Of a stretch of DNA of 64,000 bases, positions 12,525 to 24,709 are shown one piece after another. The stretch lies in assembly GCF_013373865.1 (NCBI RefSeq), contig NC_050468.1, positions 9,114,510-9,178,509 on the forward strand, written 5' to 3'. Positions within the stretch are counted from its first letter, which is position 1, and each line of letters begins with the position of its first letter. A program made the translations under genes and the position numbers. The DNA comes from Monomorium pharaonis. Its lineage: Eukaryota > Arthropoda > Insecta > Hymenoptera > Formicidae. Below the pieces are notes generated by a model that ran no database searches, was not told where the DNA came from, and saw only the letters and a list, made by a program, of their open reading frames with translations.

Positions 12525-12845
12525 CTCATTCGCGTAATTTGAAAAATTAATACATTGGAAATAACCAACAACTATGGTGGACCTTTATGTCTACTTTGAT
12601 CCCGTCTATCTTCCCATGAAGACTTTTATACCAGATATGGGACACCCTGTATAAAAGATAATCTTTATCTCTTATTAGGCTTACATGTATATTCAAGATA
12701 AGTACAAATCACATATTTTTAAATAAAATGTGTGCAGTAAGAAAACCAATTTTAGCATCGTAGAGAACCGATGACTTCAATAGATACGACTATTAAATTA
12801 TTTCGAAATATTTAATGTGTACAGTAAAAAAACCAATATTATTCG
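12525..12845 (-). repeat. Outer inverted-repeat block, left member
   Basis: This block matches 36490-36855 in the opposite orientation. Shared landmarks are CATTCGCGTAATTTG, the phrase CAACTATGGTGGACC, an ACACCCTGT box and CATCGTAGAGAACCG. The right member carries an extra tandem copy of an 85-bp segment. It is either the outermost surviving part of the inverted duplication around the P450 arrays or an interspersed repeat present twice; the ACAGGGTGTCCC motif is common at mobile-element ends. Confidence 0.65.
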
Positions 12846-12969
12846 GATAATTCAGACAAGCACAACACTAAATTAATTACTCAGAGATAACTAGTGCGTA
12901 GTTTCACTTTATTCTAATATATATTTGACAATACGTGTTGCCATATCCGTAGCTTCAAATCGACTCACG

Positions 12970-13265
12970 CTTTTCGCAGAGAGGTTTGTTTGCGCAGTAC
13001 AATTGGACATGTTGCAATTGCCCACCGTGCTATTAGACACAAAACATTGCGCACCGTTCGATTGGACACAAGTCTTTTGTGCGCAGTTCGTTTGGACACC
13101 GTTATATTGCACACCGTTCAATTGAACACCGTTGCTTTTGGACACATATTATGAACTTATTTAAATAAATAAACGTGTTACACTGGACACGGTTTTTTCG
13201 CGCACCGTTCAATCGCGCACGGTTTTTTCGCACACCGTCCTTTGCGCACAGTTCAATCAAGCGCA
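12970..13265 (-). repeat. 15-bp minisatellite, left locus
   Basis: Degenerate tandem copies of a unit close to AACGGTGTGCAATTG, read on the minus strand. The minus-strand frame across it reads as repeats of NGVQ. The same minisatellite family occurs in the opposite orientation at 31390-31870. The open frames here are products of the 15-bp (five-codon) period and are not genes. Confidence 0.7.
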
Positions 13266-13371
13266 TCTTGAATATTCGTACATTATGACTGTTGATACAT
13301 TTAGACTGGATTTTCAATTGTACTGTGCGCAAATGAAGGTCTCTCCTTTTCGCATACGAATTTTGTCTCAA

Positions 13372-13720
13372 ACCCTTGTCAGCAACGACGGCGCCGATAG
13401 TCAGTACTACTATGTAAGATCAATCGGTCGATAATCCGAACACTCTTTTTCTCTTTATTTTACATTTGACTATTCTTTACCTCTTCTTTGAGTTTAAATA
13501 TTAATATTAGTAATATTAGTTATTTAATTATATCTCTTGTCCTGCTTCCCTTTTTCTCTTTTTCGTTTTTAACATAAATTATAATTGCACATTAAATGTA
13601 AAATACTGTGGAAAAATATATATAAATTTAATATCGTTGTGCTACTCACTATACTAAAGAATCAACTCAATTCATGGCGATTTTATTAATATTAACAAAA
13701 CTGAAATTAAAATAAAACTG
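13372..13720. other. AT-rich spacer
   Basis: Nothing recognisable; TA- and CT-rich text between the minisatellite and the P450 promoter arm. Confidence 0.5.
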
Positions 13721-13724
13721 TTAA

Positions 13725-14000
13725 TATTAAAAACAACTGACATTATAATACAATACTAATATAACATAAAAACATAACGAAGTGACTGCAACCAAATTAC
13801 CTTTACTCCTATTTTTTCTAACTTCTGCGATGTAAATCCTCACATGGCTTAAATATCGTAATTACCCTAAACATGAAATGTATTATGACATATCTGTAAA
13901 TAATTCCGAAATCTTGATTAAATCGAACTAACGTTATCGATTTTGTTGATTACATGGACTAGACATCGTTATAAAGCCAGCAAACTGTTCATTGAGTCAG
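13725..14000 (+). repeat. P450 upstream region, left inverted arm
   Basis: This upstream block matches 35030-35315 in inverse orientation, interrupted in the right copy by about 100 extra bases at 35060-35165. It ends in the core promoter and first P450 exon, so the promoter as well as the exon was duplicated. Confidence 0.75.
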
Positions 14001-14001
14001 T
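13970..14001 (+). promoter_or_regulatory. Core promoter of the P450 first exon
   Basis: TATAAAG at 13970-13976 and a consensus insect initiator TCAGT at 13997-14001, with its A at 13999, 29 bases downstream of the first TATA base. The start codon at 14033 then leaves a 34-base leader. Both elements are also present in the inverted copy upstream of 34988, with slightly shorter spacing. Confidence 0.6.
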
Positions 14002-14032
14002 CAACTACAATAAAAGTGAAAACTAATACATC

Positions 14033-14122
14033 ATGCTGGACAATCTTACACTCATCATAGTTATCTTTATGGTGATAGTGCTTCTCTGGATGCTTTTTTG
14101 GGTATATGCCAGATTAGTACAA
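14033..14122 (+). CDS. CYP6-like cytochrome P450, exon 1 (membrane anchor)
   Basis: Thirty codons from ATG to a CAA/GTAAAA splice donor (phase 0). The product has an acidic first turn, then a continuous hydrophobic helix (residues about 6-25, rich in Ile, Val, Leu, Trp, Phe), then Tyr-Ala-Arg. This is the typical N-terminal endoplasmic-reticulum anchor of a microsomal P450. It joins in frame to exon 2 at the TTTAAG acceptor ending at 14976, giving a Trp-Lys-Arg-Arg-Gly stretch typical of CYP6 linkers. The spliced product would cover about 223 residues of a normal 500 or so. No exon for the I-helix, ExxR or haem-cysteine loop follows in the window, so this gene is partial or a pseudogene unless distant exons exist. 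Confidence 0.6.
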
Positions 14123-14198
14123 GTAAAAACGATATATTTTAGTACTATTTAATAGCACCAAAATTAATATAATATAATATGTATTTATTATAATTTGC

Positions 14199-14558
14199 AC
14201 ATTGAAAAAAATGTGATATTTGCAACTATAATTTCATAGTAAAATAATTATAGTCAAAAATATCAATTTTATAGTAATCATTACTATAATATTACTAATA
14301 ATTATATGCTTATAGTAAATACTTATAATTAATTGTTTTATAGTACAGCTCACTATATCAAAATTTTTATTTTGATAAATTATGACAATTATATAATTAG
14401 TTTTATAGACGTTCTTATAATATTATAATTATAATATTATAAGAACGTTAATATAGTTTAAACAAACTATAATTTCTTGTCAAATAATCATAAAAATATA
14501 ATTGGTTCCAAAAATGACTATAAATTGTAGTGATATTACCGCAACATTTTTTTTGTGT
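14199..14558. mobile_element. MITE-like element in P450 intron 1
   Basis: AT-rich element with imperfect inverted ends (CATTGAAAAAAATG on the left, a CATTTTTTTTGTGTAA complement on the right) and many internal ACTATA/TATAGT motifs. A perfect 40-bp palindrome at 14409-14448 lies within it. Part of the element is also present in the inverted arm at about 30485-30665, so it inserted before the inverted duplication. Confidence 0.45.
14409..14448. repeat. Perfect 40-bp palindrome
   Basis: Starts ACGTTCTTATAATATTATAA and is followed directly by its own exact complement, with no loop. It lies inside the intronic MITE-like element. The right-arm counterpart near 30600-30630 keeps only one side recognisably. 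Confidence 0.8.
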
Positions 14559-14785
14559 AATATAATATTAATATTAACTTAAAATGTTAATTTAATTTAC
14601 AATTTTTGTTGAATTTTTATTACTTGTAGATATCTACTTTCAATGTTACTCTACAATATTTTTATTTTACTTGTATTACATAAATATTACTTTCAATAAT
14701 ATTTGAGTCTCGAAGTCGAATAAAATCGTCTTGGGACTTGTAACATTTTCGACCGGCCTGAGTTAATCACTCCGGGAGCGATTAA

Positions 14786-14842
14786 TGACGTCATAAGACC
14801 AATCACAGCCATCCTTCTAAAGAAAGAAATAACTGTGATTGG
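14786..14842. promoter_or_regulatory. Intronic CRE/CCAAT cluster
   Basis: A perfect TGACGTCA (14786-14793) is followed by CCAAT (14799-14803) and an inverted CCAAT (ATTGG, 14838-14842) within 57 bases. The inverted arm keeps TGACGTCA (30247-30254) and one CCAAT (30204-30208) but has lost the other. These are standard binding sites for bZIP and NF-Y factors; an intronic promoter or enhancer is a possibility only. Confidence 0.35.
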
Positions 14843-14976
14843 CCAGTTCTAGAGAAAAAGGACCTGAGACGGCGTAACCCAGCACCGGTCAGAAACGCCA
14901 TTATTAAATCCCTGTAATTATATGTTATATATGTATTATATTTATAAAATTTTAATATTGATCACTCAGATTTAAG

Positions 14977-15557
14977 ATAAGTAATTGGAAGAGACGCGGC
15001 GTTAAATTTCTCACCCCCAATCTGTTTTTTGGCAACCTCAAAAATGCCGTGTTATTCCGTTCCCCACCGTTATGGCACATCGGCGACTTACACAAGATGG
15101 CTCCTCCGAACGCGCCATTTATTGGTTTTTACATCTTTCATAAGCCGTGTCTACTATTACGGGATCCAGAAATAATTAAACAAATCATGATCAAAGACTT
15201 CGATACTTTCACCGATCGCTACTTTGCTGGCTTCCATCAGAAGGACAGTATGGGCATGAAAAATTTGTTTGGCATAAAGAATCCGACCTGGAAATATGTG
15301 CGGTCTAAGATCAACCCTACTTTAACGAAGAGCAAGTTGAAAAATATGTTTCCATTGATGATAGAGATTACAGAGCCAATGATGAAATATATAAACGATC
15401 AACTAAATAATCAAGAAACTGTAAAAGTGTTGGATGCTCAAAATATTTATTATAAGTGTACAACTGATCTGATCGCTTCAATAGCGCTCGGTACTAAAAT
15501 AGACTCTTTTTATCATCCAAACGAATTTACGGATGCAAATACTTTTTTTTATTTAAA
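14977..15557 (+). CDS. CYP6-like P450 exon 2, plus array unit 1
   Basis: Bounded by a TTTAAG acceptor and an AA/GTAACT donor. It encodes the linker and hinge (KRRG, then PNLFFGNLKN), the first beta-sheet region, a DPEIIKQIMIKDF helix, and a helix-C WxxxR motif (WKYVR), which contacts the haem propionate in P450s. It ends at FTDANTFFYL, before the oxygen-binding helix. It reads in from exon 1 in phase 0 and out in phase 2, so 581 bases is not a multiple of three. This unit is diverged from the others (LWH for SWH and NAP for EAP near the hinge). It is the only copy directly preceded by the native intron and an intact exon 1. CYP6 or a sister clan-3 family is inferred from motif style. Confidence 0.65.
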
Positions 15558-15624
15558 GTAACTAATTAAAGATTAGTCTTATTTGACCATATCTGAATCT
15601 TTGTACTATTTTTTAATAATTTTA

Positions 15625-15750
15625 TTTATGATGAAATATCTGGAAGATCAACTGGTTAATCAGGAAACAATGTTAGATGTTCAAGATATTTATTACAAAT
15701 ATTAGTTAATCAGGAAACAGTGTTAGACGTTCAAAATATTTATTACAAAT
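15625..15750 (+). pseudogene. Two degenerate exon-2 fragments in the unit spacer
   Basis: The spacer of each unit carries a piece reading MMKYLEDQLVNQET followed by LDVQDIYYK and a stop. It matches exon-2 residues MMKYINDQLNNQET to NIYYK, but with substitutions. A second copy lacking the first eight codons follows at once. They come from a diverged paralogue or an older duplicate, and show that the spacer is itself exon-derived. The same pair recurs every 832 bases. Confidence 0.7.
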
Positions 15751-15808
15751 TATATGTTAAATATGTATTATATTTATAAAATTTCAATATTGATCACTCA
15801 GATTTAAG

Positions 15809-16389
15809 TTAACTTATAGGAAGAGACGCGGCATTGAATTTCTCACCCCCAATCTGTTTTTTGGCAACCTCAAAAATGCCGTGTTATTCCGTTCCCCACC
15901 GTCATGGCACATCGGCGACTTACACAAGATGGCTCCTCCGGAAGCGCCATTTATTGGTTTTTACATCTTTCATAAGCCGTGTCTACTATTACGGGATCCA
16001 GAAATAATTAAACAAATCATGATCAAAGACTTCGATACTTTCACCGATCGCTACTTTGCTGGCTTCCATCAGAAGGACAGTATGGGCATGAAAAATTTGT
16101 TTGGCATAAAGAATCCGACCTGGAAATATGTGCGGTCTAAGATCAACCCTACTTTAACGAAGAGCAAGTTGAAAAATATGTTTCCATTGATGATAGAGAT
16201 TACAGAGCCAATGATGAAATATATAAACGATCAACTAAATAATCAAGAAACTGTAAAAGTGTTGGATGCTCAAAATATTTATTATAAGTGTACAACTGAT
16301 CTGATCGCTTCAATAGCGCTCGGTACTAAAATAGACTCTTTTTATCATCCAAACGAATTTACGGATGCAAATACTTTTTTTTATTTAAA
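15809..16389 (+). CDS. P450 exon 2, plus array unit 2
   Basis: First of the uniform units. The linker here reads LTYRKRRGIEFL instead of the ISNWKRRGVKFL of unit 1. Splice sites are retained, but no exon 1 lies between it and unit 1. Confidence 0.5.
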
Positions 16390-16640
16390 GTAACTAATTA
16401 AAGATTAGTCTTATTTGACCATATCTGAATCTTTGTACTATTTTTTAATAATTTTATTTATGATGAAATATCTGGAAGATCAACTGGTTAATCAGGAAAC
16501 AATGTTAGATGTTCAAGATATTTATTACAAATATTAGTTAATCAGGAAACAGTGTTAGACGTTCAAAATATTTATTACAAATTATATGTTAAATATGTAT
16601 TATATTTATAAAATTTCAATATTGATCACTCAGATTTAAG

Positions 16641-17221
16641 TTAACTTATAGGAAGAGACGCGGCATTGAATTTCTCACCCCCAATCTGTTTTTTGGCAAC
16701 CTCAAAAATGCCGTGTTATTCCGTTCCCCACCGTCATGGCACATCGGCGACTTACACAAGATGGCTCCTCCGGAAGCGCCATTTATTGGTTTTTACATCT
16801 TTCATAAGCCGTGTCTACTATTACGGGATCCAGAAATAATTAAACAAATCATGATCAAAGACTTCGATACTTTCACCGATCGCTACTTTGCTGGCTTCCA
16901 TCAGAAGGACAGTATGGGCATGAAAAATTTGTTTGGCATAAAGAATCCGACCTGGAAATATGTGCGGTCTAAGATCAACCCTACTTTAACGAAGAGCAAG
17001 TTGAAAAATATGTTTCCATTGATGATAGAGATTACAGAGCCAATGATGAAATATATAAACGATCAACTAAATAATCAAGAAACTGTAAAAGTGTTGGATG
17101 CTCAAAATATTTATTATAAGTGTACAACTGATCTGATCGCTTCAATAGCGCTCGGTACTAAAATAGACTCTTTTTATCATCCAAACGAATTTACGGATGC
17201 AAATACTTTTTTTTATTTAAA
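16641..17221 (+). CDS. P450 exon 2, plus array unit 3
   Basis: Same product as unit 2; open throughout with acceptor and donor intact. Confidence 0.45.
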
Positions 17222-17472
17222 GTAACTAATTAAAGATTAGTCTTATTTGACCATATCTGAATCTTTGTACTATTTTTTAATAATTTTATTTATGATGAAA
17301 TATCTGGAAGATCAACTGGTTAATCAGGAAACAATGTTAGATGTTCAAGATATTTATTACAAATATTAGTTAATCAGGAAACAGTGTTAGACGTTCAAAA
17401 TATTTATTACAAATTATATGTTAAATATGTATTATATTTATAAAATTTCAATATTGATCACTCAGATTTAAG

Positions 17473-18053
17473 TTAACTTATAGGAAGAGACGCGGCATTG
17501 AATTTCTCACCCCCAATCTGTTTTTTGGCAACCTCAAAAATGCCGTGTTATTCCGTTCCCCACCGTCATGGCACATCGGCGACTTACACAAGATGGCTCC
17601 TCCGGAAGCGCCATTTATTGGTTTTTACATCTTTCATAAGCCGTGTCTACTATTACGGGATCCAGAAATAATTAAACAAATCATGATCAAAGACTTCGAT
17701 ACTTTCACCGATCGCTACTTTGCTGGCTTCCATCAGAAGGACAGTATGGGCATGAAAAATTTGTTTGGCATAAAGAATCCGACCTGGAAATATGTGCGGT
17801 CTAAGATCAACCCTACTTTAACGAAGAGCAAGTTGAAAAATATGTTTCCATTGATGATAGAGATTACAGAGCCAATGATGAAATATATAAACGATCAACT
17901 AAATAATCAAGAAACTGTAAAAGTGTTGGATGCTCAAAATATTTATTATAAGTGTACAACTGATCTGATCGCTTCAATAGCGCTCGGTACTAAAATAGAC
18001 TCTTTTTATCATCCAAACGAATTTACGGATGCAAATACTTTTTTTTATTTAAA
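17473..18053 (+). CDS. P450 exon 2, plus array unit 4
   Basis: Same product as unit 2; no private change seen. Confidence 0.45.
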
Positions 18054-18304
18054 GTAACTAATTAAAGATTAGTCTTATTTGACCATATCTGAATCTTTGT
18101 ACTATTTTTTAATAATTTTATTTATGATGAAATATCTGGAAGATCAACTGGTTAATCAGGAAACAATGTTAGATGTTCAAGATATTTATTACAAATATTA
18201 GTTAATCAGGAAACAGTGTTAGACGTTCAAAATATTTATTACAAATTATATGTTAAATATGTATTATATTTATAAAATTTCAATATTGATCACTCAGATT
18301 TAAG

Positions 18305-18885
18305 TTAACTTATAGGAAGAGACGCGGCATTGAATTTCTCACCCCCAATCTGTTTTTTGGCAACCTCAAAAATGCCGTGTTATTCCGTTCCCCACCGTCA
18401 TGGCACATCGGCGACTTACACAAGATGGCTCCTCCGGAAGCGCCATTTATTGGTTTTTACATCTTTCATAAGCCGTGTCTACTATTACGGGATCCAGAAA
18501 TAATTAAACAAATCATGATCAAAGACTTCGATACTTTCACCGATCGCTACTTTGCTGGCTTCCATCAGAAGGACAGTATGGGCATGAAAAATTTGTTTGG
18601 CATAAAGAATCCGACCTGGAAATATGTGCGGTCTAAGATCAACCCTACTTTAACGAAGAGCAAGTTGAAAAATATGTTTCCATTGATGATAGAGATTACA
18701 GAGCCAATGATGAAATATATAAACGATCAACTAAATAATCAAGAAACTGTAAAAGTGTTGGATGCTCAAAATATTTATTATAAGTGTACAACTGATCTGA
18801 TCGCTTCAATAGCGCTCGGTACTAAAATAGACTCTTTTTATCATCCAAACGAATTTACGGATGCAAATACTTTTTTTTATTTAAA
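18305..18885 (+). CDS. P450 exon 2, plus array unit 5
   Basis: Same product as unit 2; no private change seen. Confidence 0.45.
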
Positions 18886-19136
18886 GTAACTAATTAAAGA
18901 TTAGTCTTATTTGACCATATCTGAATCTTTGTACTATTTTTTAATAATTTTATTTATGATGAAATATCTGGAAGATCAACTGGTTAATCAGGAAACAATG
19001 TTAGATGTTCAAGATATTTATTACAAATATTAGTTAATCAGGAAACAGTGTTAGACGTTCAAAATATTTATTACAAATTATATGTTAAATATGTATTATA
19101 TTTATAAAATTTCAATATTGATCACTCAGATTTAAG

Positions 19137-19717
19137 TTAACTTATAGGAAGAGACGCGGCATTGAATTTCTCACCCCCAATCTGTTTTTTGGCAACCTCA
19201 AAAATGCCGTGTTATTCCGTTCCCCACCGTCATGGCACATCGGCGACTTACACAAGATGGCTCCTCCGGAAGCGCCATTTATTGGTTTTTACATCTTTCA
19301 TAAGCCGTGTCTACTATTACGGGATCCAGAAATAATTAAACAAATCATGATCAAAGACTTCGATACTTTCACCGATCGCTACTTTGCTGGCTTCCATCAG
19401 AAGGACAGTATGGGCATGAAAAATTTGTTTGGCATAAAGAATCCGACCTGGAAATATGTGCGGTCTAAGATCAACCCTACTTTAACGAAGAGCAAGTTGA
19501 AAAATATGTTTCCATTGATGATAGAGATTACAGAGCCAATGATGAAATATATAAACGATCAACTAAATAATCAAGAAACTGTAAAAGTGTTGGATGCTCA
19601 AAATATTTATTATAAGTGTACAACTGATCTGATCGCTTCAATAGCGCTCGGTACTAAAATAGACTCTTTTTATCATCCAAACGAATTTACGGATGCAAAT
19701 ACTTTTTTTTATTTAAA
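19137..19717 (+). CDS. P450 exon 2, plus array unit 6
   Basis: Same product as unit 2; no private change seen. Confidence 0.45.
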
Positions 19718-19968
19718 GTAACTAATTAAAGATTAGTCTTATTTGACCATATCTGAATCTTTGTACTATTTTTTAATAATTTTATTTATGATGAAATATC
19801 TGGAAGATCAACTGGTTAATCAGGAAACAATGTTAGATGTTCAAGATATTTATTACAAATATTAGTTAATCAGGAAACAGTGTTAGACGTTCAAAATATT
19901 TATTACAAATTATATGTTAAATATGTATTATATTTATAAAATTTCAATATTGATCACTCAGATTTAAG

Positions 19969-20549
19969 TTAACTTATAGGAAGAGACGCGGCATTGAATT
20001 TCTCACCCCCAATCTGTTTTTTGGCAACCTCAAAAATGCCGTGTTATTCCGTTCCCCACCGTCATGGCACATCGGCGACTTACACAAGATGGCTCCTCCG
20101 GAAGCGCCATTTATTGGTTTTTACATCTTTCATAAGCCGTGTCTACTATTACGGGATCCAGAAATAATTAAACAAATCATGATCAAAGACTTCGATACTT
20201 TCACCGATCGCTACTTTGCTGGCTTCCATCAGAAGGACAGTATGGGCATGAAAAATTTGTTTGGCATAAAGAATCCGACCTGGAAATATGTGCGGTCTAA
20301 GATCAACCCTACTTTAACGAAGAGCAAGTTGAAAAATATGTTTCCATTGATGATAGAGATTACAGAGCCAATGATGAAATATATAAACGATCAACTAAAT
20401 AATCAAGAAACTGTAAAAGTGTTGGATGCTCAAAATATTTATTATAAGTGTACAACTGATCTGATCGCTTCAATAGCGCTCGGTACTAAAATAGACTCTT
20501 TTTATCATCCAAACGAATTTACGGATGCAAATACTTTTTTTTATTTAAA
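19969..20549 (+). CDS. P450 exon 2, plus array unit 7
   Basis: Same product as unit 2; no private change seen. Confidence 0.45.
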
Positions 20550-20800
20550 GTAACTAATTAAAGATTAGTCTTATTTGACCATATCTGAATCTTTGTACTA
20601 TTTTTTAATAATTTTATTTATGATGAAATATCTGGAAGATCAACTGGTTAATCAGGAAACAATGTTAGATGTTCAAGATATTTATTACAAATATTAGTTA
20701 ATCAGGAAACAGTGTTAGACGTTCAAAATATTTATTACAAATTATATGTTAAATATGTATTATATTTATAAAATTTCAATATTGATCACTCAGATTTAAG

Positions 20801-21381
20801 TTAACTTATAGGAAGAGACGCGGCATTGAATTTCTCACCCCCAATCTGTTTTTTGGCAACCTCAAAAATGCCGTGTTATTCCGTTCCCCACCGTCATGGC
20901 ACATCGGCGACTTACACAAGATGGCTCCTCCGGAAGCGCCATTTATTGGTTTTTACATCTTTCATAAGCCGTGTCTACTATTACGGGATCCAGAAATAAT
21001 TAAACAAATCATGATCAAAGACTTCGATACTTTCACCGATCGCTACTTTGCTGGCTTCCATCAGAAGGACAGTATGGGCATGAAAAATTTGTTTGGCATA
21101 AAGAATCCGACCTGGAAATATGTGCGGTCTAAGATCAACCCTACTTTAACGAAGAGCAAGTTGAAAAATATGTTTCCATTGATGATAGAGATTACAGAGC
21201 CAATGATGAAATATATAAACGATCAACTAAATAATCAAGAAACTGTAAAAGTGTTGGATGCTCAAAATATTTATTATAAGTGTACAACTGATCTGATCGC
21301 TTCAATAGCGCTCGGTACTAAAATAGACTCTTTTTATCATCCAAACGAATTTACGGATGCAAATACTTTTTTTTATTTAAA
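20801..21381 (+). CDS. P450 exon 2, plus array unit 8
   Basis: Same product as unit 2; no private change seen. Confidence 0.45.
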
Positions 21382-21632
21382 GTAACTAATTAAAGATTAG
21401 TCTTATTTGACCATATCTGAATCTTTGTACTATTTTTTAATAATTTTATTTATGATGAAATATCTGGAAGATCAACTGGTTAATCAGGAAACAATGTTAG
21501 ATGTTCAAGATATTTATTACAAATATTAGTTAATCAGGAAACAGTGTTAGACGTTCAAAATATTTATTACAAATTATATGTTAAATATGTATTATATTTA
21601 TAAAATTTCAATATTGATCACTCAGATTTAAG

Positions 21633-22213
21633 TTAACTTATAGGAAGAGACGCGGCATTGAATTTCTCACCCCCAATCTGTTTTTTGGCAACCTCAAAAA
21701 TGCCGTGTTATTCCGTTCCCCACCGTCATGGCACATCGGCGACTTACACAAGATGGCTCCTCCGGAAGCGCCATTTATTGGTTTTTACATCTTTCATAAG
21801 CCGTGTCTACTATTACGGGATCCAGAAATAATTAAACAAATCATGATCAAAGACTTCGATACTTTCACCGATCGCTACTTTGCTGGCTTCCATCAGAAGG
21901 ACAGTATGGGCATGAAAAATTTGTTTGGCATAAAGAATCCGACCTGGAAATATGTGCGGTCTAAGATCAACCCTACTTTAACGAAGAGCAAGTTGAAAAA
22001 TATGTTTCCATTGATGATAGAGATTACAGAGCCAATGATGAAATATATAAACGATCAACTAAATAATCAAGAAACTGTAAAAGTGTTGGATGCTCAAAAT
22101 ATTTATTATAAGTGTACAACTGATCTGATCGCTTCAATAGCGCTCGGTACTAAAATAGACTCTTTTTATCATCCAAACGAATTTACGGATGCAAATACTT
22201 TTTTTTATTTAAA
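21633..22213 (+). CDS. P450 exon 2, plus array unit 9
   Basis: Same product as unit 2; no private change seen. Confidence 0.45.
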
Positions 22214-22464
22214 GTAACTAATTAAAGATTAGTCTTATTTGACCATATCTGAATCTTTGTACTATTTTTTAATAATTTTATTTATGATGAAATATCTGGA
22301 AGATCAACTGGTTAATCAGGAAACAATGTTAGATGTTCAAGATATTTATTACAAATATTAGTTAATCAGGAAACAGTGTTAGACGTTCAAAATATTTATT
22401 ACAAATTATATGTTAAATATGTATTATATTTATAAAATTTCAATATTGATCACTCAGATTTAAG

Positions 22465-23045
22465 TTAACTTATAGGAAGAGACGCGGCATTGAATTTCTC
22501 ACCCCCAATCTGTTTTTTGGCAACCTCAAAAATGCCGTGTTATTCCGTTCCCCACCGTCATGGCACATCGGCGACTTACACAAGATGGCTCCTCCGGAAG
22601 CGCCATTTATTGGTTTTTACATCTTTCATAAGCCGTGTCTACTATTACGGGATCCAGAAATAATTAAACAAATCATGATCAAAGACTTCGATACTTTCAC
22701 CGATCGCTACTTTGCTGGCTTCCATCAGAAGGACAGTATGGGCATGAAAAATTTGTTTGGCATAAAGAATCCGACCTGGAAATATGTGCGGTCTAAGATC
22801 AACCCTACTTTAACGAAGAGCAAGTTGAAAAATATGTTTCCATTGATGATAGAGATTACAGAGCCAATGATGAAATATATAAACGATCAACTAAATAATC
22901 AAGAAACTGTAAAAGTGTTGGATGCTCAAAATATTTATTATAAGTGTACAACTGATCTGATCGCTTCAATAGCGCTCGGTACTAAAATAGACTCTTTTTA
23001 TCATCCAAACGAATTTACGGATGCAAATACTTTTTTTTATTTAAA
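22465..23045 (+). CDS. P450 exon 2, plus array unit 10
   Basis: Same product as unit 2; no private change seen. Confidence 0.45.
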
Positions 23046-23296
23046 GTAACTAATTAAAGATTAGTCTTATTTGACCATATCTGAATCTTTGTACTATTTT
23101 TTAATAATTTTATTTATGATGAAATATCTGGAAGATCAACTGGTTAATCAGGAAACAATGTTAGATGTTCAAGATATTTATTACAAATATTAGTTAATCA
23201 GGAAACAGTGTTAGACGTTCAAAATATTTATTACAAATTATATGTTAAATATGTATTATATTTATAAAATTTCAATATTGATCACTCAGATTTAAG

Positions 23297-23877
23297 TTAA
23301 CTTATAGGAAGAGACGCGGCATTGAATTTCTCACCCCCAATCTGTTTTTTGGCAACCTCAAAAATGCCGTGTTATTCCGTTCCCCACCGTCATGGCACAT
23401 CGGCGACTTACACAAGATGGCTCCTCCGGAAGCGCCATTTATTGGTTTTTACATCTTTCATAAGCCGTGTCTACTATTACGGGATCCAGAAATAATTAAA
23501 CAAATCATGATCAAAGACTTCGATACTTTCACCGATCGCTACTTTGCTGGCTTCCATCAGAAGGACAGTATGGGCATGAAAAATTTGTTTGGCATAAAGA
23601 ATCCGACCTGGAAATATGTGCGGTCTAAGATCAACCCTACTTTAACGAAGAGCAAGTTGAAAAATATGTTTCCATTGATGATAGAGATTACAGAGCCAAT
23701 GATGAAATATATAAACGATCAACTAAATAATCAAGAAACTGTAAAAGTGTTGGATGCTCAAAATATTTATTATAAGTGTACAACTGATCTGATCGCTTCA
23801 ATAGCGCTCGGTACTAAAATAGACTCTTTTTATCATCCAAACGAATTTACGGATGCAAATACTTTTTTTTATTTAAA
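23297..23877 (+). CDS. P450 exon 2, plus array unit 11
   Basis: Same product as unit 2; no private change seen. Confidence 0.45.
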
Positions 23878-24128
23878 GTAACTAATTAAAGATTAGTCTT
23901 ATTTGACCATATCTGAATCTTTGTACTATTTTTTAATAATTTTATTTATGATGAAATATCTGGAAGATCAACTGGTTAATCAGGAAACAATGTTAGATGT
24001 TCAAGATATTTATTACAAATATTAGTTAATCAGGAAACAGTGTTAGACGTTCAAAATATTTATTACAAATTATATGTTAAATATGTATTATATTTATAAA
24101 ATTTCAATATTGATCACTCAGATTTAAG

Positions 24129-24709
24129 TTAACTTATAGGAAGAGACGCGGCATTGAATTTCTCACCCCCAATCTGTTTTTTGGCAACCTCAAAAATGCC
24201 GTGTTATTCCGTTCCCCACCGTCATGGCACATCGGCGACTTACACAAGATGGCTCCTCCGGAAGCGCCATTTATTGGTTTTTACATCTTTCATAAGCCGT
24301 GTCTACTATTACGGGATCCAGAAATAATTAAACAAATCATGATCAAAGACTTCGATACTTTCACCGATCGCTACTTTGCTGGCTTCCATCAGAAGGACAG
24401 TATGGGCATGAAAAATTTGTTTGGCATAAAGAATCCGACCTGGAAATATGTGCGGTCTAAGATCAACCCTACTTTAACGAAGAGCAAGTTGAAAAATATG
24501 TTTCCATTGATGATAGAGATTACAGAGCCAATGATGAAATATATAAACGATCAACTAAATAATCAAGAAACTGTAAAAGTGTTGGATGCTCAAAATATTT
24601 ATTATAAGTGTACAACTGATCTGATCGCTTCAATAGCGCTCGGTACTAAAATAGACTCTTTTTATCATCCAAACGAATTTACGGATGCAAATACTTTTTT
24701 TTATTTAAA
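24129..24709 (+). CDS. P450 exon 2, plus array unit 12 (last)
   Basis: Coding part as in unit 2. Its downstream spacer departs from the others at about 24748 (CTGGATC for CTGAATC, TTATTTA for TTTTTTA) and lacks the two exon-derived fragments, so this is the native right edge of the array. No P450 C-terminal exon follows in the next 1.4 kb. Confidence 0.5.

Noticed and set aside
12909..13145. NGVQ-repeat protein on the minus strand
   Set aside because: It is the translation of a 15-bp minisatellite, matched by the inverted locus at 31390-31872.
13991..14004. AP-1/CncC site (TGAGTCA) regulating the P450
   Set aside because: The bases coincide with a TCAGT initiator at the correct distance from the TATA box, which explains their conservation more simply.
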